Below are positions 38,070 through 46,889 of a DNA stretch of 47,315 bases, piece by piece (the stretch's first letter is position 1; the number at the start of each line of letters is the position of its first letter). The notes under the pieces were generated by a model. The model saw only the letters and a program-made list of their open reading frames with translations, was not told where the DNA came from and ran no database searches. The position numbers and the translations under genes are program-made. The stretch lies in the NCBI RefSeq assembly GCF_000423625.1, contig NZ_KE384067.1, forward strand, positions 1-47,315, given 5' to 3'. This stretch comes from Pseudonocardia asaccharolytica DSM 44247 = NBRC 16224. Lineage in GTDB: Bacteria > Actinomycetota > Actinomycetes > Mycobacteriales > Pseudonocardiaceae.

Positions 38070-39134
38070 GTGGCTCGACGTGGTGTTTCGCGGCGGGGCT
38101 TCCTGATCGGCGGCCTGACGCTGGCCGGAACCGGGCTCGCCGGCAGCACGATCGGGAGCGGTACGGCGTGGGCGCTGAGCGATCGGCCGATCATCGACTG
38201 CGCGGGTTGGGGTGCCCGCCCGAACAGCGCCATCGTGCCGATCTGGAACCAGCGGCCGGTGAAGATCCTGGTGCACCACACCGCCACCCCGAACGTCGCC
38301 GACCAGAGTCGACGCGCCGCCGACTCGCTGGCGCGGGCTATCCAGAACTTCCACATGGACGTCCGCGGCTGGCTGGACACCGGGCAGCACTTCACGATCA
38401 GCCGCGGCGGTTTCGTGCTGGAGGGGCGCCATCGCAGCCTCGAGGTCCTGCGGATCGGGCAGCGCCAGGTCGAGGGCGCCCACTGCACCGGACAGAACGT
38501 CGTCGCCGTCGGCATCGAGAACGAGGGCACCTACCTCGACGTGGACCCGCCCGGCGCGCTCTGGGACAGCCTGCGCGCGCTGTGCGTCCACCTCTGCTCC
38601 CAGTACGGCATCCCACCGACCGAGATCTACGGCCACCGCGACTTCAAGAACACCGCCTGCCCCGGTGACCGGCTCTACGGCATGCTGCCGCGGCTGCGCA
38701 CCGAGGTCGCCGGCGGGCTGGGGCAGCGGCTGGAGGGTGGCGCCGCCCACAAGGAGTCGTGGCCCCTGCTGCGCCCCGGGGACCGCGGGCCACAGGTGCA
38801 GGCCGCCCAGTACCTGCTGCGCGCCGCCGGGATGCGCGACGTGGTGCCCAGCGGACGCTACGACCGGCTGACCGCCGCCGCCGTGCTCCGCTTCCAGGAG
38901 CTGACCGATGCCGAGAACGTCGGGATGATCGGCGGCGAGACCTGGCCGGTACTGGCCCGTCCGGTGCGCCGCGACGAGGGCGGCGACGCCGAGCGCGCCG
39001 TCGCGGTACTGGCGGCGCGGCGCGGGACCGAGAGCGTCCCGGACGTCGTGACACCGCGGGTGTGGCAGCGCCTGCTCGGCACCGGCGGCGCACCGGCCGA
39101 GACCTCCACCGATCCGCAGGGCCCGCCGCGCTGA
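38070..39134 (+). CDS. Tat-exported N-acetylmuramoyl-L-alanine amidase with PG-binding domain
   Basis: 354 residues from GTG 38070, after GGGGGAA at 38061–38067; GTG 38007 is an upstream option. The N-terminus is a Tat signal (SRRGFLIGG, residues 7–15, then a hydrophobic stretch and an Ala-rich cleavage region near 36). The Amidase_2 domain follows at about 45–205: VHHTATPN holds the zinc His69/His70, and YGHRDFKNTACPGD holds the remaining His and Cys ligands. The C-terminus has one clear peptidoglycan-binding domain (LRPGDRGPQVQAAQYLL) and a weaker second copy. It would cut stem peptides from glycan in the cell wall. Tat export means it folds before leaving the cell. Confidence 0.9.
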   Translation: MARRGVSRRGFLIGGLTLAGTGLAGSTIGSGTAWALSDRPIIDCAGWGARPNSAIVPIWNQRPVKILVHHTATPNVADQSRRAADSLARAIQNFHMDVRGWLDTGQHFTISRGGFVLEGRHRSLEVLRIGQRQVEGAHCTGQNVVAVGIENEGTYLDVDPPGALWDSLRALCVHLCSQYGIPPTEIYGHRDFKNTACPGDRLYGMLPRLRTEVAGGLGQRLEGGAAHKESWPLLRPGDRGPQVQAAQYLLRAAGMRDVVPSGRYDRLTAAAVLRFQELTDAENVGMIGGETWPVLARPVRRDEGGDAERAVAVLAARRGTESVPDVVTPRVWQRLLGTGGAPAETSTDPQGPPR

Positions 39135-39148
39135 TCCGGGCCGCGTTC

Positions 39149-39154
39149 TAGGGT
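39149..39154 (+). promoter_or_regulatory. -10 element (TAGGGT) for a leaderless transcript
   Basis: TAGGGT ends five bases before GTG 39160, implying that transcription starts at the methyltransferase-like gene's start codon. Confidence 0.45.
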
Positions 39155-39159
39155 GAACC

Positions 39160-40353
39160 GTGCTGACCCGCTGCCCGGCGTGCGACGCCGTTTCCCCGGA
39201 CCCCTTCTTCTCCCTCCCCGGTCTGCCCGTGCACGGCACCGCGGTGCTGCCCGACCCGCAGGAGGCGCGGGCGGTCCCGGTCGGGGACCAGGTGCTCGTG
39301 CTGTGCGAACGGTGCGGGCTGGTGTTCAACCGGTCCTTCGAGGAGCGCCTGCTCGACTACACCGGCCACCACGAGGAGTCCCAGCACCACTCCCCCCGGT
39401 TCGCCGCCTATGCCGAGGAGATCACCAAGGACTGGCTGACCCGGTTCGACCTGACCGGACGCGACCTCGTCGAGATCGGCTGCGGGGCCGGCGACTTCGC
39501 CGCGGCGCTGCTCGCCGCCGGAGCCGGACGGGTCACCGGCATCGACCCGCATTTCACCCCGGGACGGGTACCTGCGGAGCTGGCCGGACGGCTGCGGGCG
39601 GTGCCGGAGGTCTTCGCCGCTCCCATGATCGAAACGGGCACGGCCGCGGTGGTCTGCCGGCATACGCTCGAGCACATTCCGGCGCTGGCCACCTTCGGCA
39701 CCGAGGTGGTGGCCGGGATGCGCCACGGTGGTGCCCCGCTGCTGCTCGCGGAGGTGCCCGACCTCGGCCGCATCCTCGACGAGGGCGCCTTCTGGGACCT
39801 GCAGTACGAGCACTGCTCCTACTTCACCCCGGCCACGTTCGGCGGGTTCCTCAGCGGCCTCGGCTTCGACGATCCCGCGGTGCGGACCACCTACTCCGAC
39901 CAGTACATCGTGGCCGAGGCCCGGCTGGGGACGCGCCCGGCGGAACCGAGGGTGCTGCCGGACGAGCAGCTGGGGGCGCTGCGGGCGGCCTGCCACAACT
40001 TCGCTGACCGGGTCGGGCAGCAGGTCGGCCGCTGGCGGGCCTGGCTCGCCGAGCGCGCCGCCGCGGGTGACCCCGTCGTGGTCTGGGGCGGGGGGGCGAA
40101 GGGGCTCACGTTCCTGAACGTGGTCGTCGGGCGGGCGGGCGGGCGGGATCTTGCGGTGCGGGCCGTCGTCGATATCAACCCGGGGCTGCAGGGTCACTAC
40201 ATGGGTGGGCTCGGGTTGCCCATCTGCAGCCCGGACGACCTCGCGCGGCGGCGGCCGCGCACGGTGCTGCTGATGAATCCGGTCTACCTCGGCGAGGTGC
40301 GCGACATGCTCGACGCCCGCGGGCTCACCGCGACCGAACTGCTCGCCGTCTGA
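39160..40353 (+). CDS. Sugar C-methyltransferase-like SAM methyltransferase
   Basis: 397 residues from GTG 39160. The N-terminus has two CxxC pairs (C5/C8 and C49/C52) forming a zinc-binding unit. The SAM domain is intact: LVEIGCGAGDFAAALL (103–118), then VTGIDPHF. The catalytic-site region reads LQYEHCSYFTP (near 210–222), keeping the acidic-His pair lost in the relative at 1616–2743. The C-terminal part (VVVWGGGAKGLTFLNVV, VVDINPGLQGHYMGGLGLPI) is Methyltransf_14. Family members methylate dTDP- or CDP-sugars at carbon in antibiotic or polysaccharide biosynthesis; no sugar-pathway genes are nearby, so the substrate is open. Confidence 0.85.
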   Translation: MLTRCPACDAVSPDPFFSLPGLPVHGTAVLPDPQEARAVPVGDQVLVLCERCGLVFNRSFEERLLDYTGHHEESQHHSPRFAAYAEEITKDWLTRFDLTGRDLVEIGCGAGDFAAALLAAGAGRVTGIDPHFTPGRVPAELAGRLRAVPEVFAAPMIETGTAAVVCRHTLEHIPALATFGTEVVAGMRHGGAPLLLAEVPDLGRILDEGAFWDLQYEHCSYFTPATFGGFLSGLGFDDPAVRTTYSDQYIVAEARLGTRPAEPRVLPDEQLGALRAACHNFADRVGQQVGRWRAWLAERAAAGDPVVVWGGGAKGLTFLNVVVGRAGGRDLAVRAVVDINPGLQGHYMGGLGLPICSPDDLARRRPRTVLLMNPVYLGEVRDMLDARGLTATELLAV

Positions 40354-40596
40354 GCGGTTGACCACGCGGCCGCCCGAAAAGCCCTTCACGGGACGGGAGT
40401 GTGCGGCGGACCGGTGATCCTCGAACAGGCGGACCCGATACGCTCGCCCCGCCCATCCCGATCGGGTGAGGCCGAGCAGAGACGTGGCGACAGACTGTGC
40501 GCGGAACCGGGAACGGTGTCGCGCCGGGCGCGCCGCGTGGGGTCGGGTGCCCGCGCACGCCCAGGTGCGGAGGCGCCCATTGGCGAGAGGGGTGCA
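40354..40596 (+). other. Intergenic region before iniR, no gene seen
   Basis: The 243-base gap is GC-rich with no convincing gene, palindrome or -10 box. A frame to the iniR start is open from GTG 40399, but its arginine-rich composition and lack of a Shine-Dalgarno argue against an earlier start. Confidence 0.4.
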
Positions 40597-43332
40597 GTGA
40601 GCGTGGCGGCCCGAACCTCGGCCGGTCCGGATCAGGACCGAACCGAACCGGACGGGGTTCTGGCGGGGGCGCCCGTGGCCCGCCGGCTGTACCGGGAGGT
40701 GGTCGCGGACCCGCAGGTCCCGCGGCGGGTCGACGTGGTCGCGCCCGCCGGGCACGGCAAGTCCGTCCTGCTCGAGACGCTGGCCGCCGTGTACCGCGCC
40801 GCGGGCTGCGAGGTGCTCCGATCGTTACCGGCCGGGGACGCGCCCGTCGACCCCGCCGCCGTTCTCGTCGTGGACGATGTGCACCTTCTGCCCGCCGCCG
40901 AGGTGCGCAGGCTGTGTGCGCTGTCGAGCGACCCGGAGCGCCGCCTCGTCGTCGCGCACCGGCCGTGGCCGCTGGAGCCGGAGCTGGCCGCCGCGCTCGC
41001 CGTCGTCGCGTCCCCGCTGGTGCTCGGTGCGCTCGACCGCACCGGCGTCGCCGCCCGCGCCGCCCGGTTGCTGCGCGAGCGGCCGTCGGCGCCGCTGGTC
41101 GACCGCGTTCTGCAGCAGACCGGCGGCCTGCCCGCGCTGGTCGACCGGCTGCTCGCGGCGTTACTGGAGCAGGTCGGCCCGGCCGACCGGGCCCGCCTCG
41201 GCCAGCCCGGTGGACTCCCGGACGAACCGCCCGCCGCTCTTCTCCAGCAGCTGGGCTATGCCGCATACGGGCTGGAGCGGCGGGTCCGCGAGCTGCTCGT
41301 CGCGCTCGCCCTGGGAGCTCCGCGCGACGCCGAGGTGCTCGTTCCGCTGCTCGGGCTTGCCGACGCCGCCGGCGGCGGCATCGACGAGGTGGAAGAACTC
41401 GTCGAGGAGGCCAGGGCCGGGGGGTATCTCACCGCGGAGGGGAAGCTCCCCCCGCTCCTCGCCACCTCGATCGTCCGCCGTACCCCGGCCGCACGGCGTC
41501 TCGAGCTGCGCCGCACCCTCGCCGAGATCGAGCTCGATCGGGGCGGCAGCGTGCTCGCGGTGGCCAGGGGCATGCTCGACACCGAGGCGAGCGGGGCCCG
41601 CGCCGCGGAGGTGTTCGTCGCCGGGGCCGGGGAGGCCGTTCGGACCGGGTCGGTCCTCGCCGGCAAGCTGTACGAGGCGGCGGTGCGTGCCGGGGCGCCC
41701 GCATTGCCGCTGGCCGCGCGCCGGGCGGAGGCGGCCATGCTGGCCGGCGACCTCGATCTCGCGCTGGCGCAGGCCGACCACGTACTCTCCGCCGTCGACG
41801 AGGTGGACACCGAGGACGCGGTCCGCGCCGGGACCGTCGCCGCCGCCGTGCTCGCCCACCGCGGGCTGCTCGGCCGCAGCGCGGAGCTGTACCGGTGGAT
41901 GGGCGCCGCGGCCGAGCCGCCGGGGCAACCGGCGCTGCTCGCCATCCCCGCACTGATCGGCACCGGGGCACTCGACGAGGCGCGCGCGTTGCTGACCAGG
42001 CCGCCCGCCCCGGCGGGCCCCGGTGATCTCGCATCCGCCCCGGGCCGCCTTCCGCCGGTTCCGGGACGGCTCGGCCGCCCGCCGACCTTGCTCGCGTCGG
42101 CCGAGGAGCTGATGGGCAAGGGCGTCTACGACTCCGTGGCGGGCTCGCCCACCGCCGCGCTCTCCCAGCTGGCCCGCGCGGCCGCGTTGCTCGAGGCGTC
42201 CAACCGGGCGGCGCTGCTGCCCGACACTCCGGCGGCGCTCGCCGCGCTGGTCGCCGTGCACTGCGGCGAGCTCGACGTCGCGCAGTCGGTGCTCGAGCGC
42301 GCGGTACAGGTGCGGCTGGGCGGGAAGGCCGCCGCCGCGCGGCACCGGCTGCTGCTCGGGTGGATCGCGCTGTTTCGCGGATCGACGACGGCGGCACGTT
42401 CCCTGCTGGCCGCGGCCTCCCCGGCGGGCACCCGGCTGGAACCGCGCGACGAGCTGCTCGCCGCCGCGCTCGAGGTGGCACTCACCCGTCGGGCAGGCGA
42501 TCTCGCCTCGCTGATGCCCGCCTGGGGTCGGGCGCGGGCGGCAATCGTCCAGCATCCGGTGGACCTGTTCGTGCTGCAGCCGCTCGGCGAGCTCGCGATC
42601 GCCGCCACCCGGCTGCGCGAGACGAGCTGGGTTCGTCCGCACCTCGACGAGGCGGCGGCGCTGCTGGCCCGGCTCGGGGATCCGGCACTCTGGTCGGCGC
42701 CGCTGCGCTGGTCGGAGCTGCACGCGGCGATCCTGGCCGAGAACCGGGAGGCCGCGCAGCGGCACGCGATGGCGCTGGAGGCGGCGGCCGGGGGCAGCCG
42801 GTACGCCGCGGCGATGGCCACGGCCGCGCCGCACTGGGTGCGTCTGATGGACTCCGACGTCGACCCGGAGGCGGTCGAGGCCGCCGCCCGCGGCCTGCAT
42901 GCCGTCGGGCTGTCCTGGGAGGGCGGCAAGCTCGCGGGGCAGGCGGCGATCCGCACCCGCGACCGCAAGGCGATGAGCGCGTTGCTCGGTTGCGCCCGCG
43001 CCCTGCAGAGCAGCGGGCCCGCGGCGGCCCCGGCCCCGCAGGCCGATACCCCCACCGGCTCCCCCGACGAGCAGGCGAAAACCCGTCCCGCCCCCGCCCC
43101 CGAGCCCGAGGCCGCCGAGGAGGGTTCGGACGGCCAGCTGAGCGACCGGGAGCGGGAGGTCGCGGCGCTGGTCCTGGAGGGGCTGACCTACAAGCAGATC
43201 GGCGAGCAGCTGTTCATCTCGGCCAAGACCGTCGAGCACCATGTGGCGCGGATGCGCCAGCGGCTCGGATCGAACAGCCGTGGCGAGCTCTTCGCGCATC
43301 TGCGCCAGATCGTCGGTCACCCGGAGAGCTGA
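40597..43332 (+). CDS. iniR: LuxR-family MalT-type ATPase regulator, IniR-like
   Basis: 911 residues from GTG 40597, with GAGAGGGG (40584–40592) a few bases upstream. A STAND/MalT layout is seen: P-loop APAGHGKSVLLE (49–60; alanine replaces the first Gly of Walker A), Walker B AAVLVVDDVHLL (88–98), a long TPR-like helical domain (about 300–810, Ala/Leu-rich), a Pro/Ala linker, and a LuxR helix-turn-helix at 848–905 (LSDREREVAALVLEGLTYKQIGEQLFISAKTVE is the core, in two parts). It converges with iniC, 11 bases apart. M. tuberculosis IniR (Rv0339c) regulates iniBAC and is thought to sense sugar signals. The match rests on architecture and position. Confidence 0.82.
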   Translation: MSVAARTSAGPDQDRTEPDGVLAGAPVARRLYREVVADPQVPRRVDVVAPAGHGKSVLLETLAAVYRAAGCEVLRSLPAGDAPVDPAAVLVVDDVHLLPAAEVRRLCALSSDPERRLVVAHRPWPLEPELAAALAVVASPLVLGALDRTGVAARAARLLRERPSAPLVDRVLQQTGGLPALVDRLLAALLEQVGPADRARLGQPGGLPDEPPAALLQQLGYAAYGLERRVRELLVALALGAPRDAEVLVPLLGLADAAGGGIDEVEELVEEARAGGYLTAEGKLPPLLATSIVRRTPAARRLELRRTLAEIELDRGGSVLAVARGMLDTEASGARAAEVFVAGAGEAVRTGSVLAGKLYEAAVRAGAPALPLAARRAEAAMLAGDLDLALAQADHVLSAVDEVDTEDAVRAGTVAAAVLAHRGLLGRSAELYRWMGAAAEPPGQPALLAIPALIGTGALDEARALLTRPPAPAGPGDLASAPGRLPPVPGRLGRPPTLLASAEELMGKGVYDSVAGSPTAALSQLARAAALLEASNRAALLPDTPAALAALVAVHCGELDVAQSVLERAVQVRLGGKAAAARHRLLLGWIALFRGSTTAARSLLAAASPAGTRLEPRDELLAAALEVALTRRAGDLASLMPAWGRARAAIVQHPVDLFVLQPLGELAIAATRLRETSWVRPHLDEAAALLARLGDPALWSAPLRWSELHAAILAENREAAQRHAMALEAAAGGSRYAAAMATAAPHWVRLMDSDVDPEAVEAAARGLHAVGLSWEGGKLAGQAAIRTRDRKAMSALLGCARALQSSGPAAAPAPQADTPTGSPDEQAKTRPAPAPEPEAAEEGSDGQLSDREREVAALVLEGLTYKQIGEQLFISAKTVEHHVARMRQRLGSNSRGELFAHLRQIVGHPES

Positions 43333-43343
43333 CCGCCGGTCCG

Positions 43344-44852
43344 TCAGTAGCGAGGGCCGCCCAGCCCGGCGAGCACGCCCTCGCAGCTGCGGACGACCAC
43401 CCGGGCCGCGTCCGCCGTCGCCCGGCTCGACAGCGGGCTCTCCGCCCGGCGTTTCCAGCGCACCACCGCCTCGAGCGCTGCGGCGCGCAGCTGCTCGAAG
43501 CCGGCCCCCGGGTCGAGTCCGAGCCGGGCGGCGGCCGAGCCACCGTCGCCGCCGAGCAGCCGCTCGGCGTCCTCCATGGCCTCGGGGGGCAGCTTCACCG
43601 CTCCGGCCCGCAACGCCGAGAGCATGCGCAGCTCGACGAACTCGTGCGCGCCGGCGAGGATCCGCTCGACCTCCGCCGTCAACGGGGCCGCCGTGGGTCG
43701 CGGTTCGCGTTGCAGCACCAGTTCGATGGCGAGCAGCGCGGACCGGGCCTTGAGCAGGTCGCGGCGCTCGGTGAACTGGTTGGCCAGCACCGTCCGCAGC
43801 TCGTCGAGCCCGCTGCGGCGCACCAGCTCCTCCGCGATCCGGGACGGGTCGGTGATCCCCTGACGGATGAGCGTCGTGCCCAACCGGACCCCGAACAACC
43901 CGAACCGCTCGATGAGCCGCGCCCGGGTGTCGGCGTCCGGGGTGATCAGGTCGTGCCGGACGAAGCGGTCAACAGACAGCAGCATCGAGTCGATATCGGG
44001 GCGCGGCAGTTCCGCGAGCGAGACGAGCGCACCGAACTCGTCCTGACGCATCGTGCGTCCGGTCTGCGCGAGCAGCCCCGCCACCGCGACCACGGTCTGG
44101 CAGAGCCCGCGCAACTTCTCGTCGGAGCGGTAGCGGCGGGCGATGCGCCGGGCCGAGGTGAGCGCGTCGAGCCTGCCGACGCCGATCTCGTCGGCCCGCG
44201 ACAGCACGGCGATGGTGTTGACGGGGGTCGCCCGGGCGACGCCCTGGTCGAAGAACGACTCCAGGAACCGCACGTCGCTCACGTGCATGTGGCGCATCAG
44301 ATAGATGACCGCGTCGGCCTGCGTTGGCGAGTCCTGCGGCGTGAGGAAGGCGTGCGCCCGCATCGCGGTATCGGCCGAGAGCGACGCGATTCCCGGGGTG
44401 TCGATGAGCGTCGTCGAGCGCAGGTTCTGCGACGGCCAGTCGACGACGAGCCGGTCGACCTCCTCGATCGGGGTGTTCTGCAGGTCGAACGACAGCGCGC
44501 CGTTCTCGCGGTGGATCGTGAGCTGGCGCGGCGGCGCGCCGCGCGGATACATCAGCACCCGCGGCACCCTCGCGTCCTGGTACCAGGTGACGACCCGGGT
44601 GCACTCGCCCGCGTCGGTGGGCGCGATCTCCTCGCCCACCAGCGCGTTGAGCAGCGTGGACTTGCCGGCTTTGACCTTGCCGGCGATCGCCACCCGCAGC
44701 GGCTCGTCGAACCGGTCGAGATGGTGACGCAACCAGCCGACGGCCTCCGGGCTGTCCTGGTAGGTGTCGATGGTGCGGCGCAGCAGCACCCGGACGGTCG
44801 AGCCCAGGCTCGGTATGGCGGTGCCGGGTGGGTTTGACGCAGAGGGTGTCAT
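43344..44852 (-). CDS. iniC: Dynamin-like GTPase, IniC-like
   Basis: 502 residues from ATG 44850–44852 with GGAGG seven bases upstream; IniC of M. tuberculosis is about 493. The GTPase motifs are complete: G1 GKVKAGKST (58–66), G2 candidate Thr in ECTRVVTWY (near 85), G3 DTPG (151–154) and G4 SRAD (218–221, variant of TKxD). The helical stalk follows from about 240. No membrane-inserting paddle is clear, unlike iniA. Bacterial dynamins tubulate or cut membranes in response to damage. The gene follows iniA after 34 bases. Non-canonical G4 may lower guanine specificity or point to dependence on the partner. Confidence 0.88.
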   Translation of the reverse strand: MTPSASNPPGTAIPSLGSTVRVLLRRTIDTYQDSPEAVGWLRHHLDRFDEPLRVAIAGKVKAGKSTLLNALVGEEIAPTDAGECTRVVTWYQDARVPRVLMYPRGAPPRQLTIHRENGALSFDLQNTPIEEVDRLVVDWPSQNLRSTTLIDTPGIASLSADTAMRAHAFLTPQDSPTQADAVIYLMRHMHVSDVRFLESFFDQGVARATPVNTIAVLSRADEIGVGRLDALTSARRIARRYRSDEKLRGLCQTVVAVAGLLAQTGRTMRQDEFGALVSLAELPRPDIDSMLLSVDRFVRHDLITPDADTRARLIERFGLFGVRLGTTLIRQGITDPSRIAEELVRRSGLDELRTVLANQFTERRDLLKARSALLAIELVLQREPRPTAAPLTAEVERILAGAHEFVELRMLSALRAGAVKLPPEAMEDAERLLGGDGGSAAARLGLDPGAGFEQLRAAALEAVVRWKRRAESPLSSRATADAARVVVRSCEGVLAGLGGPRY

Positions 44853-44886
44853 GCCGTTGCCTCCGCGACGGGGAGCGTATCGGTGG

Positions 44887-46776
44887 TCATGATGCTGTGG
44901 TGGTCGGTGCGCTCTGGCTCGCCAGCTTCCTGGCCCGCTCGCCCAGCGCGTCGATGCGGGCGAGCTCCGCCTTGAGGTCGCGGATGCGCCGCTCACGTCC
45001 GGAGGTCTCGGTCTTCACCGCGCTCTGCGCGGCCGCGACTGATCCGGACAGCGAGGTGCTGACCTCCTCGGCCAGCACGGTGAAGTGATCGCGCAGGTCA
45101 CGCTGGATCCGGCGCATCATGTCGCGCGAGTCCTTGGACACCTGGAAGGTGACCTCGTCGATGTGCCTGCGCACGGCGTTCTTCGCCTCCGCCTGCCTGC
45201 GCTGCATCAGCCTGCGCTTCTCGTCGCGCACGGTCTTGCCGCCGAACAGCAGACCGGCGCCGATCGAGAGCGGGTTGAGCAGGGCCATCCCGGCGAAGCT
45301 CGTGGCCAGCCCGATCATCAGCAGGCCGCCGTAGCCGCCGCGCATACCGGTGAACAGCTTCTGCCCGATGCCGAACTTCTCGTCCTCGGGCTGTTCGAGG
45401 GTGCCCACCTTCCCGCCCATCTCGCCCGTGTCGCCGAACCGTAGCTCCGGCAGCGCGATCTCGGCGCCCTCCGCGAAATGCTCGGCCACCTGCTCGGCCA
45501 GCCAGCGGGCGCGCTCAGCGGTCCAGACGAAGTTGGCCGACGCCGCCGAGGTCACCTGCTGATGCAGCCATTCGGCGAACTGGTCCCAGATATCGGCGGG
45601 GTCGGCGGCGGAGAGGAGCTCCTCGGCCTCGCGGGTGATCGTGCGCAGCCGGTCGCGCAGGTCGTAGTCGATATCGGAGATGAGGTCGGCGACCCCGTCG
45701 TTGAGGGTGGTCTGCCAGCGCGCCGTGCGCTGGCGCAGCGCGTCGGCGCGCGACTTGGCCTTGGTCAGCTCGGCGACGAGGGCCTCGGCGCGTTCCGGGT
45801 CCTCCTGCGCCGAGAGCTCGGCCTTCATGCTCGTGGCGAGCTGCTCGGCGACGTCGAGGACGTCCTGGGCGGTGGAGCGGCGGTCCAGGTCGTCGGCCCG
45901 CGCCACCACCTTGCGCAGCAGGAACGAGATCAGATCCTTGAACCCGGACTCCTCCATCAGCGCGGTGTCCTGGGTCTGCGCGGCGTGCAGCCGCAGCGTC
46001 GAGGACACCGGGAGGACGTCGGCGCGGATCCCGGCCTTCTCCAGATGGCCCTTGTCGATCTCGAGGATGCGCCGCCAATGCGGGTAGAGATCGGTCTTCG
46101 TGACCACGCACGCGACGTTGGGGCACAGCTTCATCGCCGCGGACAGGAACTCCAGCTCCGGGGCGGTGTACTCCTGGGCGGCGTCGGAGACGAGCACGAC
46201 GGCGTCCGCGCTGGGCAGCACGGACATGGTCGCGGCGCCGTGCGCCGACCCGAGCCCGCCGACGCCGGGGGTGTCGACCAGGACGAGGCCGCCGGCCAGC
46301 AGCTTGCGCGGCAGTCCGACCTCGGCGTAGCTGAGCCCCGCGCGGTTGGCCGGGTTACCCGCCTCGGAGACGTACTGGGCCAGCTGGCCGATCGGCACGT
46401 CCGTGCGTTCCGGCGGCCGGTCGTCGTCGGTGGCCGATTCGCGCACCAGCGTCACCGATGTCGTCTCCGCGTGCCGGACCACGGTCGGCACGGCCGTGGA
46501 GATGTCGTCGTCGACGGGGCAGACCGGGGCGTTGACCAGCGCGTTGACCAGCTGGCTCTTGCCCTTCTTGAACTCGCCGACGATGAGTACCCGGACGTTG
46601 GGGTCGGCGAGCCGCTTGCGGGTCAGCTGCAGCCGGGCGCCGAGGTCGGGGCGTTGGTAGGCGCTCGTCGCCTTCAGCGCGAGATCGACCAGATCGACAG
46701 CTGCCGGAACCGCCACTGCCTTACCGCCCTCCTCGCTGCCGGCCGCCGACGTTCGGCGGCCCCGCCCAGATTGCAC
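44887..46776 (-). CDS. iniA: Dynamin-like GTPase, IniA-like
   Basis: 629 residues from GTG 46774–46776; GTG 46716, with AGGAGGG 10 bases upstream, is an alternative. G1 is GEFKKGKSQ (67–75), G2 candidate Thr in DISTAVPTVV (91–100), G3 DTPG (168–171) with GVGGLGSAHG, and G4 TKTD (226–229). IDTPGVGGLG- and TKTDLYP-type segments match recalled M. tuberculosis IniA. A long stalk contains a hydrophobic hairpin near 495–530 (GGYGGLLMIGLATSFAGMALL and following), the likely membrane paddle. IniA mediates membrane fission and tolerance to isoniazid and ethambutol in mycobacteria. A hairpin precedes it at 46798–46842. Confidence 0.9.
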   Translation of the reverse strand: MQSGRGRRTSAAGSEEGGKAVAVPAAVDLVDLALKATSAYQRPDLGARLQLTRKRLADPNVRVLIVGEFKKGKSQLVNALVNAPVCPVDDDISTAVPTVVRHAETTSVTLVRESATDDDRPPERTDVPIGQLAQYVSEAGNPANRAGLSYAEVGLPRKLLAGGLVLVDTPGVGGLGSAHGAATMSVLPSADAVVLVSDAAQEYTAPELEFLSAAMKLCPNVACVVTKTDLYPHWRRILEIDKGHLEKAGIRADVLPVSSTLRLHAAQTQDTALMEESGFKDLISFLLRKVVARADDLDRRSTAQDVLDVAEQLATSMKAELSAQEDPERAEALVAELTKAKSRADALRQRTARWQTTLNDGVADLISDIDYDLRDRLRTITREAEELLSAADPADIWDQFAEWLHQQVTSAASANFVWTAERARWLAEQVAEHFAEGAEIALPELRFGDTGEMGGKVGTLEQPEDEKFGIGQKLFTGMRGGYGGLLMIGLATSFAGMALLNPLSIGAGLLFGGKTVRDEKRRLMQRRQAEAKNAVRRHIDEVTFQVSKDSRDMMRRIQRDLRDHFTVLAEEVSTSLSGSVAAAQSAVKTETSGRERRIRDLKAELARIDALGERARKLASQSAPTTTAS

Positions 46777-46797
46777 CTGTCGTGCCTACACGACGAA

Positions 46798-46842
46798 ACC
46801 GGCTCCACCACCTCCGGGGTTCGGAAGAGTGGTGGAGCCGGT
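46798..46842 (-). terminator. 14-bp hairpin between iniB and iniA (attenuator candidate)
   Basis: ACCGGCTCCACCAC (46798–46811) pairs perfectly with 46829–46842 around a 17-base loop. It lies 47 bases after the iniB-like stop and 22 bases before GTG 46776. It could end part of the transcripts so that iniB is made in excess, or protect the iniB RNA 3' end. Confidence 0.75.
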
Positions 46843-46889
46843 CACCTCGTCACGGAAGAGTATCCCCAGACCGATCAGGCCGCAGCGAC

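Noticed and set aside
42360..44837. Plus-strand open frame of 825 codons over iniR 3' end and iniC
   Set aside because: It shares bases with two well-supported genes and has a Gly/Arg-rich unstructured product.
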